Below the pieces are notes generated by a model, which worked only from the letters and a program-made list of their open reading frames with translations, ran no database searches and had not been told where the DNA came from. A stretch of 64,000 bases of DNA from Devosia oryziradicis (GTDB lineage Bacteria; Pseudomonadota; Alphaproteobacteria; Rhizobiales; Devosiaceae): positions 1,709,001 to 1,773,000 of the forward strand of contig NZ_CP068047.1 in the NCBI RefSeq assembly GCF_016698645.1, written 5' to 3'. Position numbers and translations under genes: made by a program. Shown here piece by piece: positions 53,890 to 62,940 of this stretch. Each line of letters opens with the position of its first letter. The first letter of the stretch is position 1.

Positions 53890-54840
53890 ATGGCGGAGTT
53901 GGATAGACTGGTGGGGGTGCTCAAGGCGGCGGGCGAAAGCACGCGGCTGCGGCTGCTGGCCCTGCTGGCGGACGGCGATCACTCGGTCAAGGACCTGACT
54001 GAGATTCTCAAGCAGAGCCAGCCCCGCGTTTCTCGCCATCTCAAGCTCCTAGCCGATGCCGGTCTGATCGAGCGCAATGCCGAGGGGGCCTGGGCCTATT
54101 ATGGCCCGGCACAGGAGGGCGACGGCGCCGCGCTGGCGCATTGGCTGATCGAGAGGATCGATGACGGCGACCCTGAGCGCCGGCGCGATATCGAGCGCCA
54201 GGCGGCCGTTCGTGCCAGCCAGCAGGCGCGAGCGACCGAGTATTTCGCCAAGGTCGCTGGCAGCTGGGATCTGCTCAGGACCTTGCATGTACCCGAGGAA
54301 GCGGTGGAGGCAGCAGTCATTGCGGCTCTCGACGGGCGGCGGGTGGAAACGCTGATCGACCTGGGCACAGGCACCGGTCGTATGCTCGAAGTGCTTGCTG
54401 GCGCATACAAGCGGGGCATCGGCATCGATTCGAGCCGCGAGATGCTGGCGGTGGCGCGTTCACGACTGGCGACGTCAGGTATCGCGCACGCCCAGGTGCG
54501 CCTGGGTGACATCGGTGACGTAGACCTGGCGGCTGGGCCGGCCGACGTGATCGTCATTCACCAGGTGCTGCACTATTTCGACGATCCGGGACGCATGCTG
54601 GCGCAGGCGAGACGCCTGCTCAAGCCCGGTGGCGAAATGATCATCGTCGATTTCGCCCCGCATGACCTCGAATTCCTGCGCAGCGAGCATGCCCATCGCC
54701 GGCTCGGCCTGTCGCAGAGCCAGATGAGCGGCTGGGCCGCGACCGCGGGCCTTACGGTCTCGGCGGTCCGCGAATTCCCCAGCCAAAGCAAAGAACGTGG
54801 CCTGACGGTTTGCCTCTGGCGCCTCAGCGACAAGACCTGA
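53890..54840 (+). CDS. ArsR-type regulator fused to a SAM methyltransferase domain
   Basis: 316 aa. Residues 1-85 are a winged HTH (LKAAGESTRLRLLALLADGDHSVKDLTEILKQSQPRVSRHLKLLADAGLIER); residues ~120-316 a class I methyltransferase (TLIDLGTGTGRMLEVLAGAYKRGIGIDSSREML, GPADVIVIHQVLHYFDDP). With metF 12 bp downstream and a perfect palindrome upstream, it probably senses SAM or S-adenosylhomocysteine through the methyltransferase domain and represses its own operon. The fusion is common in Hyphomicrobiales beside metF. Whether it still transfers methyl groups is unknown. Confidence 0.87.
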   Translation: MAELDRLVGVLKAAGESTRLRLLALLADGDHSVKDLTEILKQSQPRVSRHLKLLADAGLIERNAEGAWAYYGPAQEGDGAALAHWLIERIDDGDPERRRDIERQAAVRASQQARATEYFAKVAGSWDLLRTLHVPEEAVEAAVIAALDGRRVETLIDLGTGTGRMLEVLAGAYKRGIGIDSSREMLAVARSRLATSGIAHAQVRLGDIGDVDLAAGPADVIVIHQVLHYFDDPGRMLAQARRLLKPGGEMIIVDFAPHDLEFLRSEHAHRRLGLSQSQMSGWAATAGLTVSAVREFPSQSKERGLTVCLWRLSDKT

Positions 54841-54852
54841 ACGGATAGACCC

Positions 54853-55752
54853 ATGATCGACGACAATCTCCGCGCCAGTCGCCAGCCGGCGCAGCGCCGT
54901 CCCGACCTGCAGATTTCCTTTGAATTCTTTCCGCCCAAGACCGATGTCATGGAGGAGAAGTTCTGGGATACGGTGCACAAGCTGGCGCCGCTCAAGCCGC
55001 GCTTCGTCTCGGTCACCTATGGAGCGGGCGGTTCGACGCGCGAGCGGACGCTGCGCATGGTCAGCCGCATCAAGGCCGATACCGGCGTCGACGCCGCCGC
55101 GCACCTCACCTGCGTCGGCGCGACGCGGGACGAGGTCGATGCGGTGGTGCGGGGATATCGGGAGGCAGGGATCAACCGCATCGTGGCGCTGCGCGGTGAT
55201 CCGCCGGAGGGTGTGGGCCAGCCCTTCACGCCGCATCCGGAGGGATACCAGAATGCCGCGGACCTGGTCGCGGGCCTCCGGCGCATCGGGGACTTCGACA
55301 TTTCCGTGGCGGCCTATCCGGAGAAGCACCCGCAGAGTGCGAGCTGGGATGTCGAGATCGACAACCTCAAGCGCAAGCTCGACGCCGGCGCGAACCGCGC
55401 CCTCACGCAGATGTTCTTCTCCAATGCCGACTACCTCCGCTACGTGGAGCGTGCCCGTGCCGCCGGCATCACGGCGCCGATCGTGCCGGGTATCCAGCCC
55501 ATCCACAGCTTCAAGCAGATAGCCAGCTTCGCCTCGCGGTGCGGCGCCTCCATCCCGGCCTGGCTGGCCGAGCGGTTCGAGGGATTGGACGAGGAGCCCG
55601 AAACCCACGCCCTAGTTGCCTCAGCGGTCGCCGCCGAGCAGGTAACCGAATTGCTGGACGAAGGCGTCACCGAGTTCCACATCTATACCCACAACCGCTC
55701 GCCCCTGGCGCTGGCGCTTGCCCGCATACTGGGAAAACGCCCGGAGCAATGA
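54853..55752 (+). CDS. metF: Methylenetetrahydrofolate reductase
   Basis: 299 aa. TIM barrel with ISFEFFPPKTDVMEEKFWDTV (catalytic Glu), FVSVTYGAGGSTRERTL, AAHLTCVGATRDEVD, NRIVALRGDPPEG and TQMFFSNADYLRYVERARAAGI. It makes 5-methyl-THF from 5,10-methylene-THF for methionine synthesis, with FAD. It is directly downstream of the ArsR-methyltransferase regulator. Confidence 0.95.
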   Translation: MIDDNLRASRQPAQRRPDLQISFEFFPPKTDVMEEKFWDTVHKLAPLKPRFVSVTYGAGGSTRERTLRMVSRIKADTGVDAAAHLTCVGATRDEVDAVVRGYREAGINRIVALRGDPPEGVGQPFTPHPEGYQNAADLVAGLRRIGDFDISVAAYPEKHPQSASWDVEIDNLKRKLDAGANRALTQMFFSNADYLRYVERARAAGITAPIVPGIQPIHSFKQIASFASRCGASIPAWLAERFEGLDEEPETHALVASAVAAEQVTELLDEGVTEFHIYTHNRSPLALALARILGKRPEQ

Positions 55753-55842
55753 GGGCGGGGACAGCCCGATCTTAACCTTGCATTCACCATGATCTGGTGC
55801 CATCAGCACGCGGCCGACACCGCGGAAAGCTGACCGAGCGTC

Positions 55843-55859
55843 ATTCAGCTTCCGTTCAT
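55843..55859 (+). promoter_or_regulatory. RTTCAK-N5-RTTCAK direct-repeat box
   Basis: Reads ATTCAG, CTTCC, GTTCAT with 11-bp period, about 104 bp upstream of the proline-rich exported protein gene and in the same orientation. The fifth occurrence in the window. Confidence 0.45.
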
Positions 55860-55962
55860 ATGGCGGTCGGCAAAGCTGGTAACGTGCGCCGTTTTCACAA
55901 AATGGCCATGAAATCCGGGTCTTTCGCCCATTGCGGGTGGAGCAAATCGGGACGCAGGAATT

Positions 55963-56775
55963 ATGAACATCGACCGTCGCATCACCAATGGCCTGGCCTG
56001 GGCCGGGGTTCTTCTCGTTGTTGGCGTACCGACTGCAGACCTGCTGTCGGCACAGTTCATGGGCAAGCCCGCCGCGCCGGCACCCGAGCAGATCGCCATT
56101 GTTCGCCCGGTGGCCCCGGTTCCGGCGCCACTCAGCCAGCGCCCAGCCGCCCCGGTGGCCGAGCAGGTGGCAGCCGTCGCGCCCGCCAAGCCGGTCGCCG
56201 AGCCGGCCAAGCCGGCGGTTGCATCCACAAAGCCGGTCGTCGCGCCGGCTACCCAGACCGCCGACGCCGTCGATGCCTTCCTCCAGTCGGGCCGGCAACT
56301 GCCAAGCTACATAACGGGGGCCGACGTGCCGGCATCACCAGCCGCGCCCACCACGGTGGCGGCGACTACGCCCACGCGACCCGTCATCAGCACGACCCCG
56401 GCACCGGTGACGCAGCCACCCGCGGTCGATCCGATCGAGGTCGCATCCATTGCCCCGCAAAAGGTAGCACCAACGCCGATGCCGCTGTCGATGCGGCCGA
56501 AGCCCGTTCCGGTTGCCCTGGTGCGTGATCCGGTGGTGATCCCTCCGGCGCTGACGCCGGCCCCATCGACCGGCGCCGTCCGGCCGCCAGCCAATGTCAC
56601 TTCCGCCGATCTTCAGGATTGGGAAACCGGACCGCTGTCGGATTTCCTGGCCCAGCGCCAGGCCGGCCAGGCGGTCGATGCCGATGGCTTCTTCCTCGAC
56701 GAAGCCCCACAGCGTCCTCGCCGCGACCGGATCATTGCGCGCGAGGTCGAGCCGTTCTTCTTCTTCGGCGATTGA
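55963..56775 (+). CDS. Proline/alanine-rich membrane-anchored protein, unknown
   Basis: 270 aa. One N-terminal hydrophobic segment (LAWAGVLLVVGVPTADLLSA), then a long low-complexity Pro/Ala/Val/Thr region (about 35-215) made of many PVAP/KPV/APA units, and a conserved-looking C-terminal part WETGPLSDFLAQRQAGQAVDADGFFLDEAP...REVEPFFFFGD. The anchor and disordered linker suggest a periplasm-spanning protein. No family recognised. AGGAATT precedes the ATG. Confidence 0.65.
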   Translation: MNIDRRITNGLAWAGVLLVVGVPTADLLSAQFMGKPAAPAPEQIAIVRPVAPVPAPLSQRPAAPVAEQVAAVAPAKPVAEPAKPAVASTKPVVAPATQTADAVDAFLQSGRQLPSYITGADVPASPAAPTTVAATTPTRPVISTTPAPVTQPPAVDPIEVASIAPQKVAPTPMPLSMRPKPVPVALVRDPVVIPPALTPAPSTGAVRPPANVTSADLQDWETGPLSDFLAQRQAGQAVDADGFFLDEAPQRPRRDRIIAREVEPFFFFGD

Positions 56776-56924
56776 GGGAAGGCGGCCATGCGCCGCTGAC
56801 GGTAGACCACTGGTTCGGCACTCGTTATTGTCCGCGGTCCTGACATCGGGCAGGCTCCTGCTCGATTCCCTCATGAGGCGCGGCGGCTAGCATTTGCATG
56901 CGCGAGTCCGAAGAGAAAATCGAC

Positions 56925-57650
56925 ATGTGGCAGAGACTAGGCGACTTCGTCGGCTCGTTCAGCCAGCGCACGGGCCTGGCGGGATCGCTGGTCAATGCGC
57001 TCGACCCCGACAACTGGCTACCCGGTGGCCGTGACGCCGCTTTCACACTGGCATTGATCGCCCTGGCGGCGAAGATGGCCGTTGCCGATGGGGCCGTGAC
57101 GGCATCCGAAGAGCGGGCTTTCCGTGCTACGGTGGAAATTGCCGCTGGCCACGAGGCACAGGTGGCGCGCGTCTTCAACCTGGCCAAGCAGGACGTGGCC
57201 GGTTTCGATGCCTATGCGCGCAAGGTGACCCGGTTTTTTGCCGATAGCCCCGATACGCTCGAGCATGTGCTCGACAGCCTGTTCTTCATCGCCACGGCGG
57301 ATGGTCTGGTGCACGAAGCCGAGCTCGACTACCTCAAGTCGGTCAGCGACATTTTCGGCTTCGACGATGCGCGGTTCGAGCAGCTGGCGAGCCAGCATGT
57401 GCAGCTCGAGGCCGGGATCGACCCCTATGCGGTGCTGGGTTTGGCGCCTAATGCGCCGGTCGAGGAAATCCGCCGGGTGTACCGGTTGCTGGTTGCCGAA
57501 CACCACCCCGACCGCCTTATCGCCAAGGGCGTGCCCGAGGACCTGATCGACGTGGCGACGGCCAGGATGAAGTCGATCAACCTGGCCTATCAGGCGCTGA
57601 CCAAGCCCAGGCAGACGCCTTTGCTGACGGCGGACCCGACCAGCGCTTGA
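56925..57650 (+). CDS. TerB-DnaJ (DjlA-like) protein
   Basis: 241 aa from ATG 56925; ATG 56898 gives nine more residues. Residues ~30-160 form a TerB-like helical domain (LALIALAAKMAVADGAVTASEERAFRATVEIA, VLDSLFFIATADGLVHEAELDYLKSVSDIFGF); residues ~175-235 a J-domain with the HPD motif intact (DPYAVLGLAPNAPVEEIRRVYRLLVAEHHPDRL). It lacks the membrane helix of DjlA. Probable co-chaperone of DnaK. Confidence 0.87.
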   Translation: MWQRLGDFVGSFSQRTGLAGSLVNALDPDNWLPGGRDAAFTLALIALAAKMAVADGAVTASEERAFRATVEIAAGHEAQVARVFNLAKQDVAGFDAYARKVTRFFADSPDTLEHVLDSLFFIATADGLVHEAELDYLKSVSDIFGFDDARFEQLASQHVQLEAGIDPYAVLGLAPNAPVEEIRRVYRLLVAEHHPDRLIAKGVPEDLIDVATARMKSINLAYQALTKPRQTPLLTADPTSA

Positions 57651-57679
57651 CGCAATGGCGCGTAACTCTCTACACCACG

Positions 57680-58078
<399 letters not shown>

Positions 58079-58295
58079 GATCTTTCCAGCACATGTCGAC
58101 TGACAGGGGCAGGCCACCAAAGGCAGGCGCGGCGGGCCATTTGGCGTAGCGCGGACCGGCGCTCCAATGCGGGTAACCACCCCGCGGAATTGGTCGCCAA
58201 ATCGCTAATGGGAAACAGAATCTTAAGCGTCATGACGCAAACTGCGGGGGAGTTTACGAACCGGCTTTTTGGCCGGGAGTGGAGTAGTGGCCTTT
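58079..58295. other. rnpB-rsmH intergenic region
   Basis: 217 bp without an ORF. It contains a hairpin (arms CCAATGCGGG and CCCCGCGGAATTGG, 58165-58194), a possible rnpB terminator without T-run, and the palindrome GCGTCATGACGC (58224-58235) that may be in the rsmH promoter. The mraZ gene that normally opens the division cluster is missing. Confidence 0.6.
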
Positions 58296-59297
58296 ATGGG
58301 CAAGCGTTCCGTGCCCGAAACCAGTCCAAATGCTGGCCCGCACGTTCCTGTCCTGTTGGACGAGGTTCTTGCGGCCCTGTCGCCGCTTGCGGGCAAGCGG
58401 GTGGTGGATGGCACGTTTGGAGCGGGCGGCTACTCGCGGGCCTTGCTTGAAGCCGGCGCCATCGTGGTCGCCATCGACCGCGACCCCAGCGTAAAGCCAT
58501 TTGCGGACGCCCTGATGGCCGAGTTCGAAGGCCGCCTGATCTTCGTGCCGGGCACTTTCTCCGAGTTGGACACCCTGGCCGCCGAGCACGGCCCGATCGA
58601 CGGCGTCGTGCTCGATATCGGCGTTTCCTCGATGCAGCTCGACCAGGCCGAGCGTGGCTTTTCCTTCATGCGCGAGGGGCCGCTCGACATGCGCATGAGC
58701 GCCGAGGGCGAGAGCGCCGCCGATCTCGTCAACGGGCTCGACGCCGAGCCGCTTGCCAACCTGCTTTACGCCTTTGGTGAGGAACGTAAGTCGCGCCGGA
58801 TCGCTCAGTTCATCGTGGCGGCGCGCGAGACCGCGCCGATCACCACCACGCTGGAGCTGGCGCGGATCATCGAAAAGGCCATTGGCCGCAAGCCGGGCGA
58901 TCCGCATCCGGCGACGCGCTCGTTCCAGGCGCTCCGCATCGCCGTCAACGGCGAGTTCGACCAGTTGGTCGAGGCGCTGTTCGCTGCCGAGCGCTTGCTG
59001 GCCGAGGGTGGGCGGCTGGCCGTCGTGACCTTCCATTCGCTGGAAGACCGTATCGTCAAGCGGTTCTTCGATCCGGAAAAGGGTGGGCCGGCCCAATCCC
59101 GCCATCTGCCGCAAGTGACGACCGAAGCGCGGCGCTGGGTCGATGTCGCCAAGGCAATCAAGCCAGGCCAGGCTGAGCTCGACCGCAATCCGCGGGCGCG
59201 CTCGTCCATCCTGCGCGCGGCAACGCGTTCGGATGCCGCGGCGCGGCCGGTGCGTTTCGAGGGTCTTGGGGTTCCCCAGGTGCGAGGCGCTGCATGA
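58296..59297 (+). CDS. rsmH: 16S rRNA (cytosine-1402-N4) methyltransferase RsmH
   Basis: 333 aa from ATG 58296; GTG 58287 and TTG 58269 are in-frame alternatives. [13 protein letters not shown] start, SAM motif [75 protein letters not shown] block and [15 protein letters not shown]. First gene of the division/cell-wall cluster here; overlaps ftsL by 4 bp. Confidence 0.96.
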   Translation: MGKRSVPETSPNAGPHVPVLLDEVLAALSPLAGKRVVDGTFGAGGYSRALLEAGAIVVAIDRDPSVKPFADALMAEFEGRLIFVPGTFSELDTLAAEHGPIDGVVLDIGVSSMQLDQAERGFSFMREGPLDMRMSAEGESAADLVNGLDAEPLANLLYAFGEERKSRRIAQFIVAARETAPITTTLELARIIEKAIGRKPGDPHPATRSFQALRIAVNGEFDQLVEALFAAERLLAEGGRLAVVTFHSLEDRIVKRFFDPEKGGPAQSRHLPQVTTEARRWVDVAKAIKPGQAELDRNPRARSSILRAATRSDAAARPVRFEGLGVPQVRGAA

Positions 59298-59677
59298 TCC
59301 GCAACCTCAACATCTTCTTGATCTTCACCAGCGTGCTCATGCTGTCGGGCGTTTATGCGCTCAAGTTCTCCATTGAGAATACGGCCGGCGAGCGCACGGC
59401 GCTGATCGCCGAAATCGACAGCCAGGAGGGGCAGCTGTCGCTGCTCAAGGCCGACGAGGCCGTGTTGAACCAGCCGGGCCACATCGAACCCATCGTGCGC
59501 CGGCATGAACTGGCGCTGGCCATTGCGCCGGTCAAGCAGGAACAGTTCGGCGCGTTTGCCGACCTGCCGATGCGGCCGGCCAAACCCAACACGTCGGCCA
59601 TGGACTCCCTGTTCGAGTCGCTGGAGGCCGGCATCGACCCCATCGACGCGATCCTTGAGTTGGAGGGCATCGAGTAA
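59294..59677 (+). CDS. ftsL: Cell division protein FtsL
   Basis: 127 aa. One N-terminal membrane helix ([21 protein letters not shown]), a coiled-coil segment ([39 protein letters not shown]), and a short C-terminus. Position between rsmH and ftsI plus this topology identifies it; sequence conservation in FtsL is low. It links the divisome FtsQBL complex to FtsWI. Overlaps both neighbours (4 bp and 1 bp). Confidence 0.9.
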   Translation: MIRNLNIFLIFTSVLMLSGVYALKFSIENTAGERTALIAEIDSQEGQLSLLKADEAVLNQPGHIEPIVRRHELALAIAPVKQEQFGAFADLPMRPAKPNTSAMDSLFESLEAGIDPIDAILELEGIE

Positions 59678-61386
59678 TGGCTGTCACCGCGGAGGATTTC
59701 GGCCCCACCATTTCACTTGATGGCGCGCGCAAGCAGCGGGGCAACCTGACGCAAGCGCGCATTCGCTGGATGGTGCTGGCACTGGTGCTGGGTTTTGGCC
59801 TGGTCGGCGGCAGGCTGGTGCAACTGGGCATGGTGGTTCCCGACTCCACCATCGAGGGCCAGGCGCGCGACGTGATCACGGCGACCCGCCCGCCGATCCT
59901 GGATCGGAACGGGCTCGAAATGGCCGTGGATATCCGCGTGCCATCGCTGTTTGCCGAGCCGCGCCGGATCATCGACGTGGAAGAGGCCGTTCGCAAGCTC
60001 CGCACAGTGTTGCCGGACCTCGACGAGACCTGGCTGCGCAACCGCCTTACCGGCGACAAGGGCTTTGTCTGGGTCCAGCGCGAACTTTCGCCGGCCATCC
60101 AGGAAAAGGTCATGCGGCTGGGCATCCCCGGCATCGACTTCATCACCGAATCCAAGCGCTTCTATCCTGGCATGACCGAGGCGAGCCATATCCTTGGCTC
60201 CACCAATATCGACAACCAGGGCATCGCCGGCATCGAAAGGCACATGGACGGCGAGGACGTGGCCTTGCTGCAGGAACTGGGCCTGGCGCGCGGCAATGCG
60301 CTGGCGCCGGTGGAACTGTCGGTCGACATGCGCGTGCAACATGTGATGCACGAGCAACTGGTCGACGCGATGACACGCTACAAGGCCATCGCGGCTGCCG
60401 GCGTGATGATGGATATCCATACCGGCGAGATCATCGCCCTTGCTTCCGTGCCCGACTTTGATCCCAACGATCCGGCCTCGGCGCTGGTCAAGGATAGCTT
60501 CAACCGCGTCACGGCGGGCATTTTCGAGCCGGGCTCGATCTTCAAAACGGTGACGATGGCGGGGGCGCTGGACAGCGGCGCGGTCTCCATTACCGACCAG
60601 TTCGATGCGCGCTTCGGCATCCGTTTCGGCCGCTTCACCATTGACGATTTCCACGGCAAGCATCGCATCCTGAGCCTGCCCGAAGTCTACAAGTACTCAT
60701 CCAATATCGGCACCATCCGCGTCATGCAGGCCATGGGCAAGGATGCCTACCGGGCCTTCCTGTCCACGATGGGCTTTGATGCGCGCGTGCCGTTCGAATT
60801 GCCGGAAATGCGCCTGCCGACGGTGCCCAAGGAATTCTCCGAGGTCGGGGCAGCCACGGCGTCGTTCGGGCACGGACTTTCCGTGTCTCCGCTGCACATG
60901 GTTGCGGCCTATGCGGCCTTCGTCAACGGCGGCAACTATATTGCGCCCACGCTCTACCGGCGCGATGTGGCCGAGGCGGAGGCCCTCTACCGGCGTGTTC
61001 TGCAGCCGTCCACGAGCGAGGCCATCCGCTACCTGATGCGCCTCAATGCGCTGGAGGGGTCGGGCTCGCAGATGAACAAGGAAGCCCTGGGCTACCGTGT
61101 TGGCGGCAAGACCGGGACGGCCGAAAAGGTCGTGGAAGGACGCTATTCGTCGAGCAAGGTGACCAACTTCTTCGGTTCGGCTTTCCCGCTCGACAATCCC
61201 CGCTATGCCATGGTCATCATGGTCGACGAGCCCAAGGCGGAAAACCCGCAATCGGGCACGACGGCCGGCTGGAATGCCGGCGCCGTTACCGGCCGCATCG
61301 TGCAGCGCGTCGCGCCGATGCTGGGCATCGCCCCGGATTTCTCCGAGGTTCTCGACCAGAACCTCGTGCCGCCACAACTCAGATAG
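59677..61386 (+). CDS. ftsI: Peptidoglycan D,D-transpeptidase FtsI (PBP3)
   Basis: 569 aa. Short cytoplasmic part, one membrane helix (MVLALVLGFGLVGGRLVQLG), a dimer/pedestal domain (RPPILDRNGLEMAVDIRVPSLFAEPRRI), and the transpeptidase domain with SIFK (Ser near residue 287), SSN (341-343) and KTGT (near 478). It crosslinks septal peptidoglycan in the periplasm and is the target of beta-lactams. In the rsmH-ftsL-ftsI-murE-murF cluster. Confidence 0.96.
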   Translation: MAVTAEDFGPTISLDGARKQRGNLTQARIRWMVLALVLGFGLVGGRLVQLGMVVPDSTIEGQARDVITATRPPILDRNGLEMAVDIRVPSLFAEPRRIIDVEEAVRKLRTVLPDLDETWLRNRLTGDKGFVWVQRELSPAIQEKVMRLGIPGIDFITESKRFYPGMTEASHILGSTNIDNQGIAGIERHMDGEDVALLQELGLARGNALAPVELSVDMRVQHVMHEQLVDAMTRYKAIAAAGVMMDIHTGEIIALASVPDFDPNDPASALVKDSFNRVTAGIFEPGSIFKTVTMAGALDSGAVSITDQFDARFGIRFGRFTIDDFHGKHRILSLPEVYKYSSNIGTIRVMQAMGKDAYRAFLSTMGFDARVPFELPEMRLPTVPKEFSEVGAATASFGHGLSVSPLHMVAAYAAFVNGGNYIAPTLYRRDVAEAEALYRRVLQPSTSEAIRYLMRLNALEGSGSQMNKEALGYRVGGKTGTAEKVVEGRYSSSKVTNFFGSAFPLDNPRYAMVIMVDEPKAENPQSGTTAGWNAGAVTGRIVQRVAPMLGIAPDFSEVLDQNLVPPQLR

Positions 61387-61410
61387 ATTGATCCAGAAGG
61401 GTTTATCGCC

Positions 61411-62853
61411 TTGTCACTCAGTGTAACACAACTGCTCGAAGGCTCAGGCGCCCGTCCCAAGAAGGGCCTGGGCGCCGTGTTCGGCCTCAACTCCGATAGC
61501 CGCCGAATCGAGCCGGGCGATATCTTCTTTGCCCTCCCGGGCATCAATGTGCATGGCAACCAGTTCGTGGCCGATGCCGTAAGGCGTGGCGCGCTGGCCA
61601 TCATCAGCGACGTACAGCCGGTGGGCGACCCGGGCGTGCCGGTGATCATCGTCAAGGATGTGCGCGCCGCGTATGCGCGGGCCGCGTCGCGCATTTTCGA
61701 GCCGCAGCCGGAGATCACCGTGGCGGTGACGGGTACCAACGGCAAGACGTCGGTAGCGTCCTTCGTGCGGCAGATCTGGTCGCATGCCGGTATTCCCGGC
61801 GCGAGCATCGGGACATTGGGGGTAGAGACGGCCAACCGGCTGATCGAAGGCAGCCTCACCACGCCGGATTCCCGCACGTTGCACCAGTCCATGCGGGCGC
61901 TGAAGGCGCAGGGGATCAACCACGTTGCGCTGGAAGCCTCGAGCCATGGGCTGGACCAGCGCCGGTTGGACGGCATCCATTTCGAGGCGGTGGCTTTCAC
62001 CAATCTCAGCCGCGATCACCTCGACTACCACGCCGACATGGAAGAGTATCGCAATGCCAAGCTGCGGCTGTTCACCGACCTGCTGGTCGACAGCGGCCCG
62101 GCAGTGGTCAATGTCGACGATCCCGAATACGAGCCCTTCATGTTCGCAGCGCTCAGCGCCAGCGCGACGCTGCTCACCGTGGGCCGGGAAGGGGCCTATA
62201 TCGAGATACTCTCCATCAAGCCGGAAGGTTTCGGCCAGCGCGTCGAAGTGCGCCATGTCGGCGAAAAGCTCAGCTTTCACCTGCCGCTGACCGGCGAATT
62301 CCAGGTCAGCAATGCCCTGATCGCGGCGGCGCTGGCCATGTCGACGGGCGTCGACAAATCGCAGGCCTTTCCGGCGCTCAGCGAGCTCAAGGGCGCCAAG
62401 GGCCGGCTGGAGCTGGTGGCCGAGCATAATGGGGCGGCGATCTTCGTGGACTATTCGCATAAGCCGGTGGCGCTCGAATCGGCGCTTGCCTCGCTGCGGC
62501 CCTATGCCAAAAGCAAGCTGCGGCTGGTGTTCGGCGCGGGCGGCGATCGTGACAAGGGCAAGCGGCCGATGATGGGCGAAGTGGCGCAGCGCATGGCCGA
62601 CGACGTCATCGTTACCGACGACAATCCGCGCACCGAGGAACCCAAGACGATCCGGGCGGAAATCCTGGCGGCGGCAAAGGGCGCCAAGGAAATCGGCGAC
62701 CGGAAGGCGGCGATCACCCAGGCGGTGAAGTCACTGCAGCCGGGCGACGTTTTGCTGGTTGCAGGCAAGGGCCACGAGGAATACCAGATCGTGGGAACGA
62801 CGAAGCATCATTTCTCCGACCATGAAGCGGTGGCGGAGGCGATCAAGGGGTAG
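61411..62853 (+). CDS. murE: UDP-MurNAc-tripeptide synthetase MurE
   Basis: 480 aa, TTG start just downstream of ftsI. ATP motif VAVTGTNGKTSVASFVRQIW, the carbamylated-lysine region, and VTDDNPRTEEP (DNPR), the motif that selects meso-diaminopimelate. C-terminal GKGHEEYQIVG. It adds meso-DAP to UDP-MurNAc-L-Ala-D-Glu in the cytoplasm. Confidence 0.95.
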   Translation: MSLSVTQLLEGSGARPKKGLGAVFGLNSDSRRIEPGDIFFALPGINVHGNQFVADAVRRGALAIISDVQPVGDPGVPVIIVKDVRAAYARAASRIFEPQPEITVAVTGTNGKTSVASFVRQIWSHAGIPGASIGTLGVETANRLIEGSLTTPDSRTLHQSMRALKAQGINHVALEASSHGLDQRRLDGIHFEAVAFTNLSRDHLDYHADMEEYRNAKLRLFTDLLVDSGPAVVNVDDPEYEPFMFAALSASATLLTVGREGAYIEILSIKPEGFGQRVEVRHVGEKLSFHLPLTGEFQVSNALIAAALAMSTGVDKSQAFPALSELKGAKGRLELVAEHNGAAIFVDYSHKPVALESALASLRPYAKSKLRLVFGAGGDRDKGKRPMMGEVAQRMADDVIVTDDNPRTEEPKTIRAEILAAAKGAKEIGDRKAAITQAVKSLQPGDVLLVAGKGHEEYQIVGTTKHHFSDHEAVAEAIKG

Positions 62854-62876
62854 GGACTTGGATACCGGACAGGCAC

Positions 62877-62940
62877 TCTTCACCTCCTCTCCTGACGGAC
62901 GGTTGCGCGCCGGCCGGTCCCCAAGGGGAGAGTAGAGGCG
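62877..62940. repeat. Hairpin repeat between murE and murF
   Basis: Arms CACCTCCTCTCC (62881-62892) and GGGGAGAGTAGAGG (62926-62939) with an internal CCGGCCGG palindrome. Related by sequence to the CTCTCCCC repeats at 400, 6008 and 21141. Its right end carries the murF ribosome-binding site (AGAGG). Confidence 0.55.

Noticed and set aside
55765..55800. TTAACC element as a CtrA half-site before the Pro-rich protein gene
   Set aside because: Only one half-site; the direct-repeat box is the stronger signal there.
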